This document shows positions 47,882 through 57,837 of a stretch of 64,000 nucleotides of DNA, in pieces (the first letter of the stretch is position 1; each line of letters opens with the position of its first letter). The translations under genes were made by a program, and so were the position numbers. The DNA comes from Terriglobus sp. TAA 43 (lineage in GTDB: Bacteria > Acidobacteriota > Terriglobia > Terriglobales > Acidobacteriaceae), in the NCBI RefSeq assembly GCF_000800015.1, contig NZ_JUGR01000001.1, forward strand, positions 3,038,001-3,102,000, written 5' to 3'. A model generated the notes under the pieces. It saw only the letters and a program-made list of their open reading frames with translations, was not told the DNA's origin and ran no database searches.

Positions 47882-48841
47882 ATGTCTCCAGTGAAAATGT
47901 CTCGACGCAGCTTCAACGCACTAAGCGCCGCTTCCTTGGGAGCGGCGCTTGCGCCTTCTTGGTTACCTTCCGCAGCGGAGGAGAGTAAGCCATTTCACTT
48001 CGCCGTCGTTAGCGATCCCCATGTGATCGATAAGTTCTACAAACCCGGCAGCGAAAACGGCATAGAAGATAACGAAAGTATTCTCAAGGCAAATGACCGC
48101 CTTGTGATGGCACGTGACACCATTAACGGCATCCGGTTTAAGGATGGCAGTGCCATTGAACAGGTGTTTGTGCCGGGGGATGTGTTCCACAACTATCCGT
48201 CCGCCGATTACGACTTCTATTTCAAAAACGAGACGCGTATCGACATCGCAAGGAAGCTGATGGATGGCTTTCATGCACCAGTCCATCTTGGCTTCGGCAA
48301 TCACGACTATGACGAGCATGGGAAGCCCGGCGTGTCGATTGAAATGTCCAATCGCCTGATTAAACAAAAGCTCAGGTCTGATCCGTATTCCTCGGTTGAC
48401 CACAACGGGTTTCGCTTTCTGGTGCTGAACAATTTCCTTGGCGCAACCTGGGCACCGGGCGGCGATAAACGTTTTGGTTCGTTGGGTGATGAACAGTTGC
48501 AGTGGGCTGAGGCACAACTGGCTGCTCGTAAGCCCACGGTCGTTTTCATCCACTATCCTCTCTGGCTCATTGCGCCCACTGAAGTGAAGGACTTTGGACT
48601 GCACCCGTTGCTGCGCAAATACAAAGACACAATCCAGATCGTGATTGCTGGGCATTGGCATAAGTGGGTGGACTTCGCTCACACCTACGGACCACAGCAC
48701 ACTGTTACCGCGGCAACGCGCTACGATCCGAATGCCTTCATGATCTTCCGTGCGGATGCAAAGAGCGGCACTATCGAGTGGCTCGACCGCAGCCGTGTGG
48801 AGTGGTCGACGCATTTCGCCACGCCCTACCGAAACGTCTAG
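47882..48841 (+). CDS. Tat-exported metallophosphoesterase
   Basis: 319 residues. Twin-arginine leader SRRSFNALSAASLGAAL. All four calcineurin-type metal motifs are present: VVSDPHV (DxH), VPGDVFHN (GD), GFGNHDYDEH (GNHD) and VIAGHWHKW (GHxH). It hydrolyses phosphomono- or diesters in the periplasm. The start may be M1 at 47882 (AAGG overlaps the receptor stop) or MSRRSF at 47897. Second gene of the receptor 2 operon. Confidence 0.88.
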   Translation: MSPVKMSRRSFNALSAASLGAALAPSWLPSAAEESKPFHFAVVSDPHVIDKFYKPGSENGIEDNESILKANDRLVMARDTINGIRFKDGSAIEQVFVPGDVFHNYPSADYDFYFKNETRIDIARKLMDGFHAPVHLGFGNHDYDEHGKPGVSIEMSNRLIKQKLRSDPYSSVDHNGFRFLVLNNFLGATWAPGGDKRFGSLGDEQLQWAEAQLAARKPTVVFIHYPLWLIAPTEVKDFGLHPLLRKYKDTIQIVIAGHWHKWVDFAHTYGPQHTVTAATRYDPNAFMIFRADAKSGTIEWLDRSRVEWSTHFATPYRNV

Positions 48842-48870
48842 CCCTGTTCCACAAGAAGGAAGCTTCGATC

Positions 48871-49980
48871 ATGTTTCGTTCTCTTGTTGTTTCGTTCGCG
48901 TTGCTGTTCTGCGGCACCGCCATTGCACAGAAGGATGCTGTGCGTATCAACCAGATTCAGATTATCGGCAGCCACAACAGCTACCACGTGGGGCTGACAC
49001 CCGGTGTGAAGGCACTGCTGGCTGCGAAGAATCCCAAGTCGCTGCGTGGACTTGACTACGAACACAAGCCAATCCCCACACAGCTCGATGCCGGTGTGCG
49101 TCAGCTTGAGATCGACATTTATGCAGACAGCAAGGGCGGGTTGTATTCGCATCCTGCCGCTGCGAAGGTGATTGAAGGTATGGGCTTCCCGCCTGAGCCT
49201 TACAACACTGACGGGCAGATGGATAAGCCCGGCTTCAAAGTCATGCACGTGCAGGACATTGATCAGCACAGTAGCTGCATCACGCTGCGCGAGTGCATCA
49301 ACACTGTGCTGACGTGGTCCAATGCGCATCCCAACCACATTCCCATCTTCATCTTGCTGGAAGGTAAGTATGGAAAGCCGCATGCTGACCTGCCGGGCGC
49401 GGTTACGCCTGAGCCGTTTACGCCTGCGGTCTTCGATGAACTGGATGCGGAGTTGCGGTCCATCGTGCCGGCAAACAAGCTCATCACACCTGACCAGGTG
49501 CGCGGCAAGTATGCCACCATGCCTGAAGCCATTGCTGCTGATGGCTGGCCAACGCTGAAGCAGGCGCGCGGCAAGATTGTTTTCCTGCTGGACAATCGTG
49601 CTTTAACGCCGGTCTACGTCGAGGGGCATCCTGCTTTAAAGGGCCGTGTGATCTTTCCGAATGCCGTACCCGGCACTCCGGAGGCTGCATTCACGGAAGA
49701 GAATTCGGGCACGGAAGAACACATGAATGAACTGGCAAAACAGGGAGTTCTTGTACGTACCCGTTCCGACGCTGACACGGAGCAGGCGCGTACGAACGAC
49801 ACGTCGGTGCGCGATAAGGATTTTCGAAGCGGAGCGCAGATTATCAGCACGGATTACTTCGCATCGGAACCCGCGAAGTGGCCGGGGAACTTCGTAGTTG
49901 CATTCCCCAACAATGTTGTGGCGCGTTGCAATCCCATCAACGCGCCTGCGAATTGTCCGAAGGGCGACCTGGAAAAATAG
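48871..49980 (+). CDS. Phosphoinositide-specific phospholipase C-like protein (Ca2+-type)
   Basis: 369 residues, signal peptide (FRSLVVSFALLFCGTAIAQ). The N-terminal IQIIGSHNSYHVGL holds the first catalytic His; LEIDIYADSKGGLYSHP supplies acidic and His residues; MHVQDIDQHSSC is a later His region. It matches the bacterial Ca2+-dependent PI-PLC-C1-like family, which cleaves inositol phospholipids. The ATG at 48871 has AAGAAGGAAG upstream. Third gene of the receptor 2 operon, 29 bases after the phosphoesterase. Substrate inferred from family. Confidence 0.8.
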   Translation: MFRSLVVSFALLFCGTAIAQKDAVRINQIQIIGSHNSYHVGLTPGVKALLAAKNPKSLRGLDYEHKPIPTQLDAGVRQLEIDIYADSKGGLYSHPAAAKVIEGMGFPPEPYNTDGQMDKPGFKVMHVQDIDQHSSCITLRECINTVLTWSNAHPNHIPIFILLEGKYGKPHADLPGAVTPEPFTPAVFDELDAELRSIVPANKLITPDQVRGKYATMPEAIAADGWPTLKQARGKIVFLLDNRALTPVYVEGHPALKGRVIFPNAVPGTPEAAFTEENSGTEEHMNELAKQGVLVRTRSDADTEQARTNDTSVRDKDFRSGAQIISTDYFASEPAKWPGNFVVAFPNNVVARCNPINAPANCPKGDLEK

Positions 49981-49990
49981 TTAGGAAAGT

Positions 49991-51352
49991 TTACTGCAGT
50001 GCGCCCGCTTCGGCGGGCGTTTTTGCTGCTCGTCGCAGCCATGCAGATAGAAGAACGATAGATGCTGTAATCGGTGCGCAGGTCAATCCGATCCACAGAC
50101 CCAGCACGCCAAGATGGAAGCGGAAGCAGAGCAGTGCGCCCAACGGTAGACCCACAATGTAATAGCTGCACAGATGCGACCACAGCGCTGTTTTGGTATC
50201 GCCCAGGCCGCGCAGTGCTCCGGTGGAGACAATCTGTATGCCATCGAAGATCGCGAATGCTGCTGCTGCAATAAACAGTGGTAGAGCCGTGCTGGTGACA
50301 GCCACATCGTGCGTATACATGGACACCAGTGCGCGAGGAATGCTTAGGAATGTTAACGACACGAGCGACATGAAACAGATGCCGAGAAGCAGTGAAAACA
50401 TGCCGGAACGACGTGCCTTTGGCCAATCCTTCGCTCCCACGGCATGACCTACGGCGATGGATGCTGCAGAGCTGATGCCGAGCGGCACCATGAATGCCAG
50501 CGCTGCGTAGTTCAGTGCAATCTCATGCGCAGCCAACGCAACAGGTGAGAGTGTTCCTGCAAGCACTGCAGTTGCGCCGAAGGCGCCTACCTCCAATACG
50601 AACTGCCCTGCGGCGGGCAGGCCAAGACGTAAGAGTTCGCGTATCTCGCGCATCACCGGTCTTGCCCAATGTTCGAACAAGGGGTGGCCTCGCTTGCGTT
50701 CATACCGCCAGGCGAATACGAAGAGCGACCCTGCCATGACGACGCGCGAAAACACAGTGGACAGTGCTGATCCCGCAACACCCATGGCTGGTATGCCGAA
50801 GCGTCCATAGATAAGGACCTCGTTGCCCGCCCAGTTCAGCAGGTTCGCAGCAAGAAAGGTCAACGTAATCACACGCACTTCGCCTACTGCCTGCAGGTAA
50901 CGCCGCGCCGCTGCGTAGAGCAACAACGGCAGCGTACTGAGCAGCAACACATGCAGATACGTGAGTGTGGGAGCGATGAGTTCTGGTGCAACACCAAAGT
51001 GCGGCAGGCCAAGACCGACACAGAATGCAACGAGCATCAGCAGCGGTGTGGCGGCCAGCGCGATATAAACGGCTTGAGCGAGCCAACGGTGGCAGGCATC
51101 GTAATCGCCGCGTCCATAAGCATGCGATACGACAGTGTCTAATCCCATCATCAGGCCAAGGCCAAAGAGTGAAGGTGCATAGAACAGCACGTTGCCCAGT
51201 GCAACGGAACCGATGGCGACAGGGCCAAGGCGGCCCACCATCATCACGTCAACAATGCCTTGCAGCATCCAGCCTAGTTCCGCAAGAACCACTGGCCATG
51301 CAAGCTTCAACATGGACCTAAACTCAGCGCGCCATTGTGTCTGGTCGGGCAT
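49991..51352 (-). CDS. MATE-family efflux transporter
   Basis: About 453 residues with twelve hydrophobic segments in two halves. Marks of the family: LKLAWPVVLAELGWMLQGIVD at the start of half 1, LLRLGLPAAGQFVLEVG at the start of half 2 and VALGNVLFYAPSLFGLGLM. Exports drugs or cations using a sodium or proton gradient. The ATG at 51352 avoids the receptor 3 terminator region; the frame to 51424 is also open. Its last codons contain the plus-strand terminator at 50002-50024. Confidence 0.9.
   Translation of the reverse strand: MPDQTQWRAEFRSMLKLAWPVVLAELGWMLQGIVDVMMVGRLGPVAIGSVALGNVLFYAPSLFGLGLMMGLDTVVSHAYGRGDYDACHRWLAQAVYIALAATPLLMLVAFCVGLGLPHFGVAPELIAPTLTYLHVLLLSTLPLLLYAAARRYLQAVGEVRVITLTFLAANLLNWAGNEVLIYGRFGIPAMGVAGSALSTVFSRVVMAGSLFVFAWRYERKRGHPLFEHWARPVMREIRELLRLGLPAAGQFVLEVGAFGATAVLAGTLSPVALAAHEIALNYAALAFMVPLGISSAASIAVGHAVGAKDWPKARRSGMFSLLLGICFMSLVSLTFLSIPRALVSMYTHDVAVTSTALPLFIAAAAFAIFDGIQIVSTGALRGLGDTKTALWSHLCSYYIVGLPLGALLCFRFHLGVLGLWIGLTCAPITASIVLLSAWLRRAAKTPAEAGALQ
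50002..50024 (+). terminator. Terminator of the receptor 2/PLC operon, inside the MATE gene
   Basis: Stem CGCCCGC/GCGGGCG (50002-50008 with 50013-50019), TTCG tetraloop, then TTTTT. It is 22 bases after the phospholipase stop and lies within the last codons of the convergent MATE gene (residues around TPAEAGALQ). Confidence 0.88.
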
Positions 51353-51436
51353 TCGGTCATTGTATCGACTTGATGTTGCGGATTCCCTGGCAGGGCCTTG
51401 CTGAGAGATGAAGTGCGTGCTCATTTCGCAAAGGAA

Positions 51437-51468
51437 AACGGGCTCCGAGATGTCTCTCGAAGCCCGTT
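51437..51468 (-). terminator. Terminator of TonB receptor 3
   Basis: Minus strand: AACGGGCT/AGCCCGTT outer stem with an inner CGAGA/TCTCG pair and a small loop, followed by TTTTCCTTT. It lies 22 bases after the receptor stop and before the MATE start. Confidence 0.82.
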
Positions 51469-51489
51469 GGTTGATGTGTTGCAGGGTGT

Positions 51490-54400
51490 CTAGAACTCGT
51501 ACTTGAGTGCGAACTGAATCGTGCGAGGTAGATAGGTAGGCAATGTGGATGTGAGTTGTCCGAACGTAGCTGTGGTGCCCAGCGACGAAGTGGGGTTGGA
51601 GAAGTTGGTTTGATTCGCGATGTTGAACGCTTCCGCACGGAACTGCAGTTTTGTCTCACGCCATACGGGGAAGTCCTTGAACAGAGACATGTCCCAGTGG
51701 CGATAGTGCGGTCCGTGATATTGGTTGCGGTGTTCGTTGCCAATTGCCCCAGATGCTTGCGCGGCAAATGCAGTAGCAGAGAAGAACTGCGGATTGACGA
51801 AGTTTCCACCCGCGGGACGTTGAATGTTCTTGAACGGATTGCTGAGAACATTCGGGCGATCGGCAGAACCACCGGGACTGGTGTTGCTGATGTTAGAAGC
51901 GTTGAGGATCGTGAAGGGGAGCCCCGTCGACCACAGGTTGAGTACGTTCAGGTGCCAGCCACCTTCCACGATGTTGCGGAAGCCACTGGTGCCTTTGCCG
52001 AAGGGAAGCTCATAGTTGCCGGTGACCACAATGCGGGCGCGTGTATCCAGGTCGCCGTTACCGTAATCATCGGAGTTTTGGCTTGTCAGTACCTGACCAA
52101 CACCGTTGCCACTCTGTCCATTCACGTTTGGTGCGTTGTCCAGTAGGTGAGCCCATGTGCTGCTTGCACTGAAACCCAGGCCATGGCTAAACCGGCGTTC
52201 AAAGGTGGCTTGCAATGAGTGATAGCTCGACGCTCCTGAGCTGAGCGTTTGAGAGACGGTCGTGATGCCGGGCATCGTGGAGTACCAGCGACGCAGGGTT
52301 TGGCTACCAGATGTGTTCGGTGGAGCACGGTTGATATCGAAGCCAGTGGATAAATGACGGCCCAATGCCGCGACGTATCCGACTGTAAGAACGTTGCCTT
52401 TGAAGTCCTGCTGTACGACAAGGTTGAATTGCTCCAGATAGCCGGATCCCATACCCCTGTCCACAACCGCTGGAATCGAGCCGACCATAGTGCTGGGCGT
52501 TGTGCTTGGGTTCTGGTTCGGTAGTGGCATGCCTTGCGCAAAGCGCGCAAATGCCGGGCTGCAACCACTGGTACCGGCCGCTGCCTGGAAGGAAGAACAG
52601 TTGCCATAGATAGAGATATTGGGCGTGTTCTTCAGGTTGGTGGGCGATTCATAGTTGCTGGCGAAGAAGGCCAAACCGAAGCCTCCGCGGATTACTGTGC
52701 TCGGCCTTGGGTTATAGGCAAAGCCAATGCGTGGCGCCGCGTTGGTTAAATCGGTGCGGACACCCGCCGTTCTGCTGATGCCGTTTACACCCGCTTGAAT
52801 AATGCAGATGCAATTCGGGTCAAAGTTGGAGATGTGGTTGTGCTCCTCAGTAAAGGGAGTGAACACGTCATAGCGCAACCCCAGGTTCAGCGTGAGGTTA
52901 CTAGCTACATGCCAGTCGTCCTGAAAGTACACGCTGGGTTCCCACGTCTCGTAGTGCGGCGGATACAGGTTATTGTTGCGCGTCGCCGCGGAGAAGATGC
53001 CTTCCAATAGGCCGGGGGCGCCAGTACGGAAGGTCCATCCGCCTTCACCCTGATTGTCCTGAATATTCGCTGCCCTGCGGCGAATGAGCGCAGCCCCCAT
53101 CCGGAGGGAGTGATTGCCACGGTTCCAGATCACCTGCCCATTGATCTGGTAGGTGTTGTCCTTGTCCTGCAGTGGAACAAAGTTACCGCCACCACCAAGG
53201 CCGGTCAGGCCTGTAGGCGTGGCCACTGCAAGACTTGATGTCAGTTGGCTGACGTTCACGTTTGCCTGTCCAAATTTTGCATTGGGATTCACGCCATAGT
53301 TCAGCGGATACGATGCATTGTTGATGTAGGTCCACGCAGCGCCAAGCGTCGTCAGCAGGTTGGGGGTGAAGGTGTGTGTGTAGATCAGCGCCGCATTTCG
53401 TGCGAGTTGCGGTGATGTGCCGAAGCCGTTGCCGGTCTGCGGATCCACGGCAAAGCCGTTTGCGTTGGAAATGGGGAGTGCGCCCGGCGATACGGTGTAG
53501 ACGTCATTGATGATGTACTTCGCGAAGAGCAGGTTCCGATCGTTGAAGTGATAATCGACGCGAACGTCGTACACGGTTGAGTATTGCTCCTGATTGCGGA
53601 CACCTACGTAGCCGTTGCTACCGCTGTTGGGTGCGGGGTACAGCTTGAAGTAAGCGAGTCCGGCAGGATCAATAAAACCAACGGGAATTTTGTTACCTGC
53701 TACAGGTGTGCGTAGATAGATGGACGGTCCTGTGACGTGCGTTGGGTCAGGATCATAAACGCAGCCTGTGGTCTGGCTTTGCGTGGGATCGGCCACGCTG
53801 GCGGCAACTGTAGCGCAACCACTCGCCGGAATTGCGTCTGAAAAATCGCCGGGATGTTGCTGCTGATACAGCGTGGGCACGATGAGTTGCGAGGGGAGGC
53901 CGCCCTTGATTAGACGGAAGAACTCCGCATCGCCATGGAAGAAGGCTTTGTTCTTGAAGATGGGCCCGCCGAGGCTACCGCCAAACTGATTCTGTCGTAG
54001 TTCCGGATTGACGGGCTTCGCTGCGCCGAACTGGTAAGGATAGGCATTCAGCTTATCGTTGCGAAGGAACTCGTAGAGCGTGCCGTGAAAGTTATTCGTG
54101 CCGCTCTTCGTGATCACGTTGACGACGGCGCCAGCGGAACGCCCAATGTCTGCAGAGAATGTATTGGTGACAACGCGAACTTCCTGAATGGAGTCAATGC
54201 TGGGACGAACTCCGATGGTGGCAATCAGGCGTTCGTTGTTATCCAGGCCGTCCACCATCTGATCGTTCAACGTTTCCGATTGACCGTTCATGGAGATGGA
54301 AGAGCTGGGGCGGCGGTCATCGGGACGTGTGCCGCTGTTGATACTGTTCGGCGCGGCTTCTGTTGCACCGGGTGTGATCTGTACCAGGTTGATGTAATTG

Positions 54401-54918
54401 CGGCCATTCAGCGGAAGATCCTGCACGGCGCGCTGCGACACATTGGAACCAATGGTGGAACTGTCTGTCTGGAGTACGGGAGCGGTCGTGGTGATCTCGA
54501 CGGTTTCACTGGCGGCGCCAATTGCCAGTCCAGCATCTGCACGGCGGCGGTCACCTGCAGAGACGGCAAGATTGGGGAGACTTGCCGTTTGGAACCCCTG
54601 CATCTTAATGGTGATGGAGTAAGTTCCAGGGTTCAGATTCGGAACGGTGTATGCGCCGGATTCCGTAGTTTCTGTAACGACGGAGACGTTGGTCTGTGTG
54701 TTGGTGACGGTGACTTGTGCCTTGGGAACCGATGCGCCACTTGGGTCCGTTACATTGCCAAGGATGGTGGCAGTGGTGTCCTGTGCCCATCCCGGTATCG
54801 ACATTGCAGCAGCGCATAGTGCAAGAAGAACAATGCGCACGATGGACAGGGTCCAATTCCTGCCACGACTCGTCTTCATGAACCCCTTGCCCACAGGGTT
54901 TTTGCGTACAACGTTCAT
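51490..54918 (-). CDS. Oar-type TonB-dependent receptor 3
   Basis: About 1142 residues. The ATG at 54918 is preferred over a GTG at 54930: GTGAGG lies six bases before it. Leader with [15 protein letters not shown], regulatory-like domain ([20 protein letters not shown]), plug with [18 protein letters not shown], barrel ending [11 protein letters not shown]. Shares RPDDRR and DNNER segments and FRAEAFNI near the C-terminus with receptor 1, so the two are close paralogues. 148 bases after the GH43 gene on the same strand. Ligand may be a carbohydrate because of that neighbour. Confidence 0.9.
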   Translation of the reverse strand: MNVVRKNPVGKGFMKTSRGRNWTLSIVRIVLLALCAAAMSIPGWAQDTTATILGNVTDPSGASVPKAQVTVTNTQTNVSVVTETTESGAYTVPNLNPGTYSITIKMQGFQTASLPNLAVSAGDRRRADAGLAIGAASETVEITTTAPVLQTDSSTIGSNVSQRAVQDLPLNGRNYINLVQITPGATEAAPNSINSGTRPDDRRPSSSISMNGQSETLNDQMVDGLDNNERLIATIGVRPSIDSIQEVRVVTNTFSADIGRSAGAVVNVITKSGTNNFHGTLYEFLRNDKLNAYPYQFGAAKPVNPELRQNQFGGSLGGPIFKNKAFFHGDAEFFRLIKGGLPSQLIVPTLYQQQHPGDFSDAIPASGCATVAASVADPTQSQTTGCVYDPDPTHVTGPSIYLRTPVAGNKIPVGFIDPAGLAYFKLYPAPNSGSNGYVGVRNQEQYSTVYDVRVDYHFNDRNLLFAKYIINDVYTVSPGALPISNANGFAVDPQTGNGFGTSPQLARNAALIYTHTFTPNLLTTLGAAWTYINNASYPLNYGVNPNAKFGQANVNVSQLTSSLAVATPTGLTGLGGGGNFVPLQDKDNTYQINGQVIWNRGNHSLRMGAALIRRRAANIQDNQGEGGWTFRTGAPGLLEGIFSAATRNNNLYPPHYETWEPSVYFQDDWHVASNLTLNLGLRYDVFTPFTEEHNHISNFDPNCICIIQAGVNGISRTAGVRTDLTNAAPRIGFAYNPRPSTVIRGGFGLAFFASNYESPTNLKNTPNISIYGNCSSFQAAAGTSGCSPAFARFAQGMPLPNQNPSTTPSTMVGSIPAVVDRGMGSGYLEQFNLVVQQDFKGNVLTVGYVAALGRHLSTGFDINRAPPNTSGSQTLRRWYSTMPGITTVSQTLSSGASSYHSLQATFERRFSHGLGFSASSTWAHLLDNAPNVNGQSGNGVGQVLTSQNSDDYGNGDLDTRARIVVTGNYELPFGKGTSGFRNIVEGGWHLNVLNLWSTGLPFTILNASNISNTSPGGSADRPNVLSNPFKNIQRPAGGNFVNPQFFSATAFAAQASGAIGNEHRNQYHGPHYRHWDMSLFKDFPVWRETKLQFRAEAFNIANQTNFSNPTSSLGTTATFGQLTSTLPTYLPRTIQFALKYEF

Positions 54919-55066
54919 ATTTGGCCTCACAGCGCGTAGGGAGCGCGCGCGTGCCGGGCATCATAGGAGTGCGTTTCAGAAAAGATCAAGTGTCTTTATT
55001 GGGAAAATGGTCCTGCGTCTTCCATCCCTCGGGAGATACAAAATCGTGACATCTATTAAGTGGGGA

Positions 55067-56131
55067 TTAAGGTATGTTGGCAGCCCTACGTGCGATGGAA
55101 ACTGGACCAGGGCCATCCTTGGTCATGATTACGGATTCAATGTTTCCGTTCTTGTCGAAGCGCAAGGGATCGATTGCCATCACGCGTTGATTGCGATCAG
55201 CAGTTGCAAGCGGATGGCGATGATAGACGATGTACCAATCGTCCGTGTTGGGAATGCGAACAACGGAATGATGTCCGGGGCCGTTTGCAATCGCAGGATC
55301 GGTGGAAAGGATTTTCCCAGCCGGCGTAAAGGGGCCGGTGGGATTTGTGCTCTTCGCGTAGGCAACACCGTATGTGCTGTTGCCCCAGTCGCCCTCAGAC
55401 CACATGAAGTAATACGTACCGTTGCGTTTCATCATGAACGGGCCTTCTGTGTAATGGGCGGGCGTGATCTCTTTGTAGAGCGTGCCGTCGGACATGGGAA
55501 TGACGTGCGTCAGATCGCCGGACAGTTTAGCTACATTGCAGTGGCCTTGGCCGCCGTAGTAGAGATACACGGAGCCATCGTCATCCTGAAACGCCATCGG
55601 GTCGATAGGTTGTGCGCCGTTTTGGAATGCGCCAATGAGCGGCTTGCCGAGCATATCTTTGAATGGGCCACCGGGCTTGTTGCTTACCGCAACCCCAATG
55701 CCTCCGGGGAATGTGTCGGCCTTCTGAATGTCGTTGGCTGCGAAGAAGAGATAGTACTTGCCGTTGCGATAGACGGCAGAGGGTGCCCACACCGCGTACG
55801 CCGCCCACGCTACGTTTGTCACGCTAAGAACATGCGGATGCTTGGTCCAATGCACCAGGTCTGGCGACGAAAACGCATCCAAAGATGTCTGCGAAAGATA
55901 AGCCTTGTGAACGACGTGCTGCTTGCGTAGTTCACTCTGCCGCGTATTGAAGTGACTCTCGTCGCTCTGGTCGCCGACGTTGGATGAAGTGGGGTAAATC
56001 CAATACTGGTGATCGAAGATACGAATCTCCGGATCGGCATAGTAGCCCTGCGACGAAAGATTCGCTGTGGCCTGTGCGAAGCAGGGCATGGCAACAAGAA
56101 CGGCAGAGAGCAGTGTGAGGAGGCGCTTCAT
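55067..56131 (-). CDS. Exported GH43-family glycoside hydrolase
   Basis: 354 residues, signal peptide (LLTLLSAVLVAMPCFAQA). Five-bladed beta-propeller with the three family carboxylates: Asp in GYYADPEIR (base), Asp in QPIDPMAFQDDDG (pKa modulator) and Glu in HYTEGPFMMKR (acid). GH43 enzymes cut alpha-arabinofuranosyl or beta-xylosyl links in plant polymers. Same strand as the polymerase gene (30 bases upstream) and receptor 3 downstream. Confidence 0.9.
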   Translation of the reverse strand: MKRLLTLLSAVLVAMPCFAQATANLSSQGYYADPEIRIFDHQYWIYPTSSNVGDQSDESHFNTRQSELRKQHVVHKAYLSQTSLDAFSSPDLVHWTKHPHVLSVTNVAWAAYAVWAPSAVYRNGKYYLFFAANDIQKADTFPGGIGVAVSNKPGGPFKDMLGKPLIGAFQNGAQPIDPMAFQDDDGSVYLYYGGQGHCNVAKLSGDLTHVIPMSDGTLYKEITPAHYTEGPFMMKRNGTYYFMWSEGDWGNSTYGVAYAKSTNPTGPFTPAGKILSTDPAIANGPGHHSVVRIPNTDDWYIVYHRHPLATADRNQRVMAIDPLRFDKNGNIESVIMTKDGPGPVSIARRAANIP

Positions 56132-56161
56132 GTCTGAGCATGAGGCTACTGCAATCGCTAC

Positions 56162-57511
56162 CTAGATGTAATCCTTGCCGTATTGAACAGGAATTTGCGT
56201 GAAGGCGATGCGCGTCGGCGCGCTTTCGCGTGCTGGCAACATACCTGCGAAGTGCAGTGTGGTGTGACCGTATTTCTGATTCAGCTTGTCCAGTGTGCGG
56301 CTCAGTTCATTCCGGTTGTCCGGATCAGCGAAGAGCGTGGGCTGTTGCTCGTCCTCATGAATCAGACGATTAAGCGTTACGCCAATGAAGAAGGGGCGTT
56401 GATACTCCGGCCCGGTGGGCTGTTGCTGCCATAGTTTCTGCAACATCTCTAACAATGTGAGCGTGTCCTGGCAGGTAGGGAAGCGCGCTTCCATGCCCCA
56501 TCCATCGTGCTTGATCCCGCTCTGATGATGTTTTACTTTTTGTTTCTGTCCCGCTTGCTCACGGTTGAGTTGGTAGCGGATCGTCAGCGCGAGCGAAGCA
56601 GTACACATCTTTTCCATTCGCAGACGCATTGCGGCCTTATGCAACAGTTTATGTGCGATGGCCCATGCTCCCTGAGGATTGCGATGTTCCGGACCAAGCA
56701 CATGCGAATGGCCCAGCGACTTCTGCATCTCGCGGGGCAGGGGAGCGCCATCGTCGCCGGTATTGTGGCCGCGCAGCCAGTGATAGAGACGGTCTCCCCA
56801 CACGGAGTTCCACAGCTTGTGCATCTCCTCGCGATTCAGATCCAGCAACTGCGCCATGGTGGTGATGCCTTTGCGATGAAGCATCTGTTCTGTGCGCGCA
56901 CCCACGCCAGGAAGATCGCGGACGTCCAGGTGGACGAGAGCGCGAGGAAGTTGCGATGGCAACAGACCGATGAGGCCGTCGGGCTTTTGCATATCGCTGG
57001 CGATCTTTGCGAGATAACGGTTGGGGGCCATGCCGATGGAACAGCGAAGCGTTTTGCCGACATCGTCTCGGATGGCTTGCTTGATATCGAGGGCGATCTG
57101 GCGGGCGCGCGGTGGTTCCTGTTCGCGACCGATCAGCTGGCAGGCCACTTCATCAATGGAAGGCACATGCGCCACGGGACAGATCCTCTCCACGGCGTCG
57201 TGAATCCTGTGGGAGAAGGCCGCGTAATTGGAATGGTCGCCTTCCACCAAGATGATGTCCGGGCAGATGCGTTTCATATCCGCGACGCGAGTGCCGGTTT
57301 TGATTCCAAGACCCTTCGCTTCATAGCTCGCGGCAATTGCGACCGTGGTGTCTGCAAAGGTGGGCACGACGGCAATCGGACGGTCGCGATATTCGGGATG
57401 CAGCTCCTGTTCCACTGACGCGAAAAAGCTGTTCAGATCGACATGCAGAAATCCAAAGCGATCCGGGAGATCGCTTAATTGCGGATTCAAAAATGGATCA
57501 GCCACATCCAT
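56162..57511 (-). CDS. Y-family DNA polymerase (DinB-like)
   Basis: 449 residues. Palm motif FLHVDLNSFFASVEQ keeps the metal-binding Asp and the steric-gate aromatic; SYEAKGLGIKTG is the finger Tyr/Arg region; VPSIDEVAC keeps the DE catalytic pair, so it should be active, unlike ImuB. A helix-hairpin-helix region (DLPGVGARTEQML) and little-finger domain follow. About 100 residues longer than E. coli Pol IV, mainly C-terminal. No LexA or ImuA gene nearby. It begins the same-strand run toward GH43. Confidence 0.88.
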   Translation of the reverse strand: MDVADPFLNPQLSDLPDRFGFLHVDLNSFFASVEQELHPEYRDRPIAVVPTFADTTVAIAASYEAKGLGIKTGTRVADMKRICPDIILVEGDHSNYAAFSHRIHDAVERICPVAHVPSIDEVACQLIGREQEPPRARQIALDIKQAIRDDVGKTLRCSIGMAPNRYLAKIASDMQKPDGLIGLLPSQLPRALVHLDVRDLPGVGARTEQMLHRKGITTMAQLLDLNREEMHKLWNSVWGDRLYHWLRGHNTGDDGAPLPREMQKSLGHSHVLGPEHRNPQGAWAIAHKLLHKAAMRLRMEKMCTASLALTIRYQLNREQAGQKQKVKHHQSGIKHDGWGMEARFPTCQDTLTLLEMLQKLWQQQPTGPEYQRPFFIGVTLNRLIHEDEQQPTLFADPDNRNELSRTLDKLNQKYGHTTLHFAGMLPARESAPTRIAFTQIPVQYGKDYI

Positions 57512-57837
57512 AGACCCAGTTTACCGCTGTATTCGCCGTACGTTCGCCATAAAGACGGCTTTGCTTCCTCGTCTGCTGCGGCATTCACACCAATGCTCCA
57601 ACGGATTTCCGGATCGAATATTGCTGCACGGTGAAGGAAAAGTAACAAAAGTGAAAAAGCGGCGTTTCTTGGCGTTGACACGGCGGAAAATGTAGGGCAA
57701 TCTAACGCAAACAAAGAATAAATAGATCTCGCTGCAGGCCGTTCGTCTGTGCCTTCCGGCGAGATTCCCTTTTTGCTGTACATCGCGCGGAGATTTTTCC
57801 CTTCATCGGCTCCGCGCGTTTAGGAGGCAGTACAAGA
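57512..57837 (+). promoter_or_regulatory. Leader of TonB receptor 4: possible promoter and hairpin beside the ribosome site
   Basis: 326 bases. A candidate -35 TTGACA (57675-57680), 17-base spacer and weak -10 CAATCT (57698-57703). Just before the SD AGGAGG (57822-57827) lies a stem CGCGCGGAG/CTCCGCGCG (57784-57792 with 57810-57818) with a 17-base loop, followed by TTTAGGAGG. The hairpin could act as attenuator, RNA-stability element or regulator site. No gene was seen here. Confidence 0.4.

Noticed and set aside
56162-57511. ImuB-like inactive polymerase
   Set aside because: The catalytic Asp-Glu pair (SIDE) and the first metal Asp (HVDLN) are present, so an active DinB-like enzyme is the better reading.
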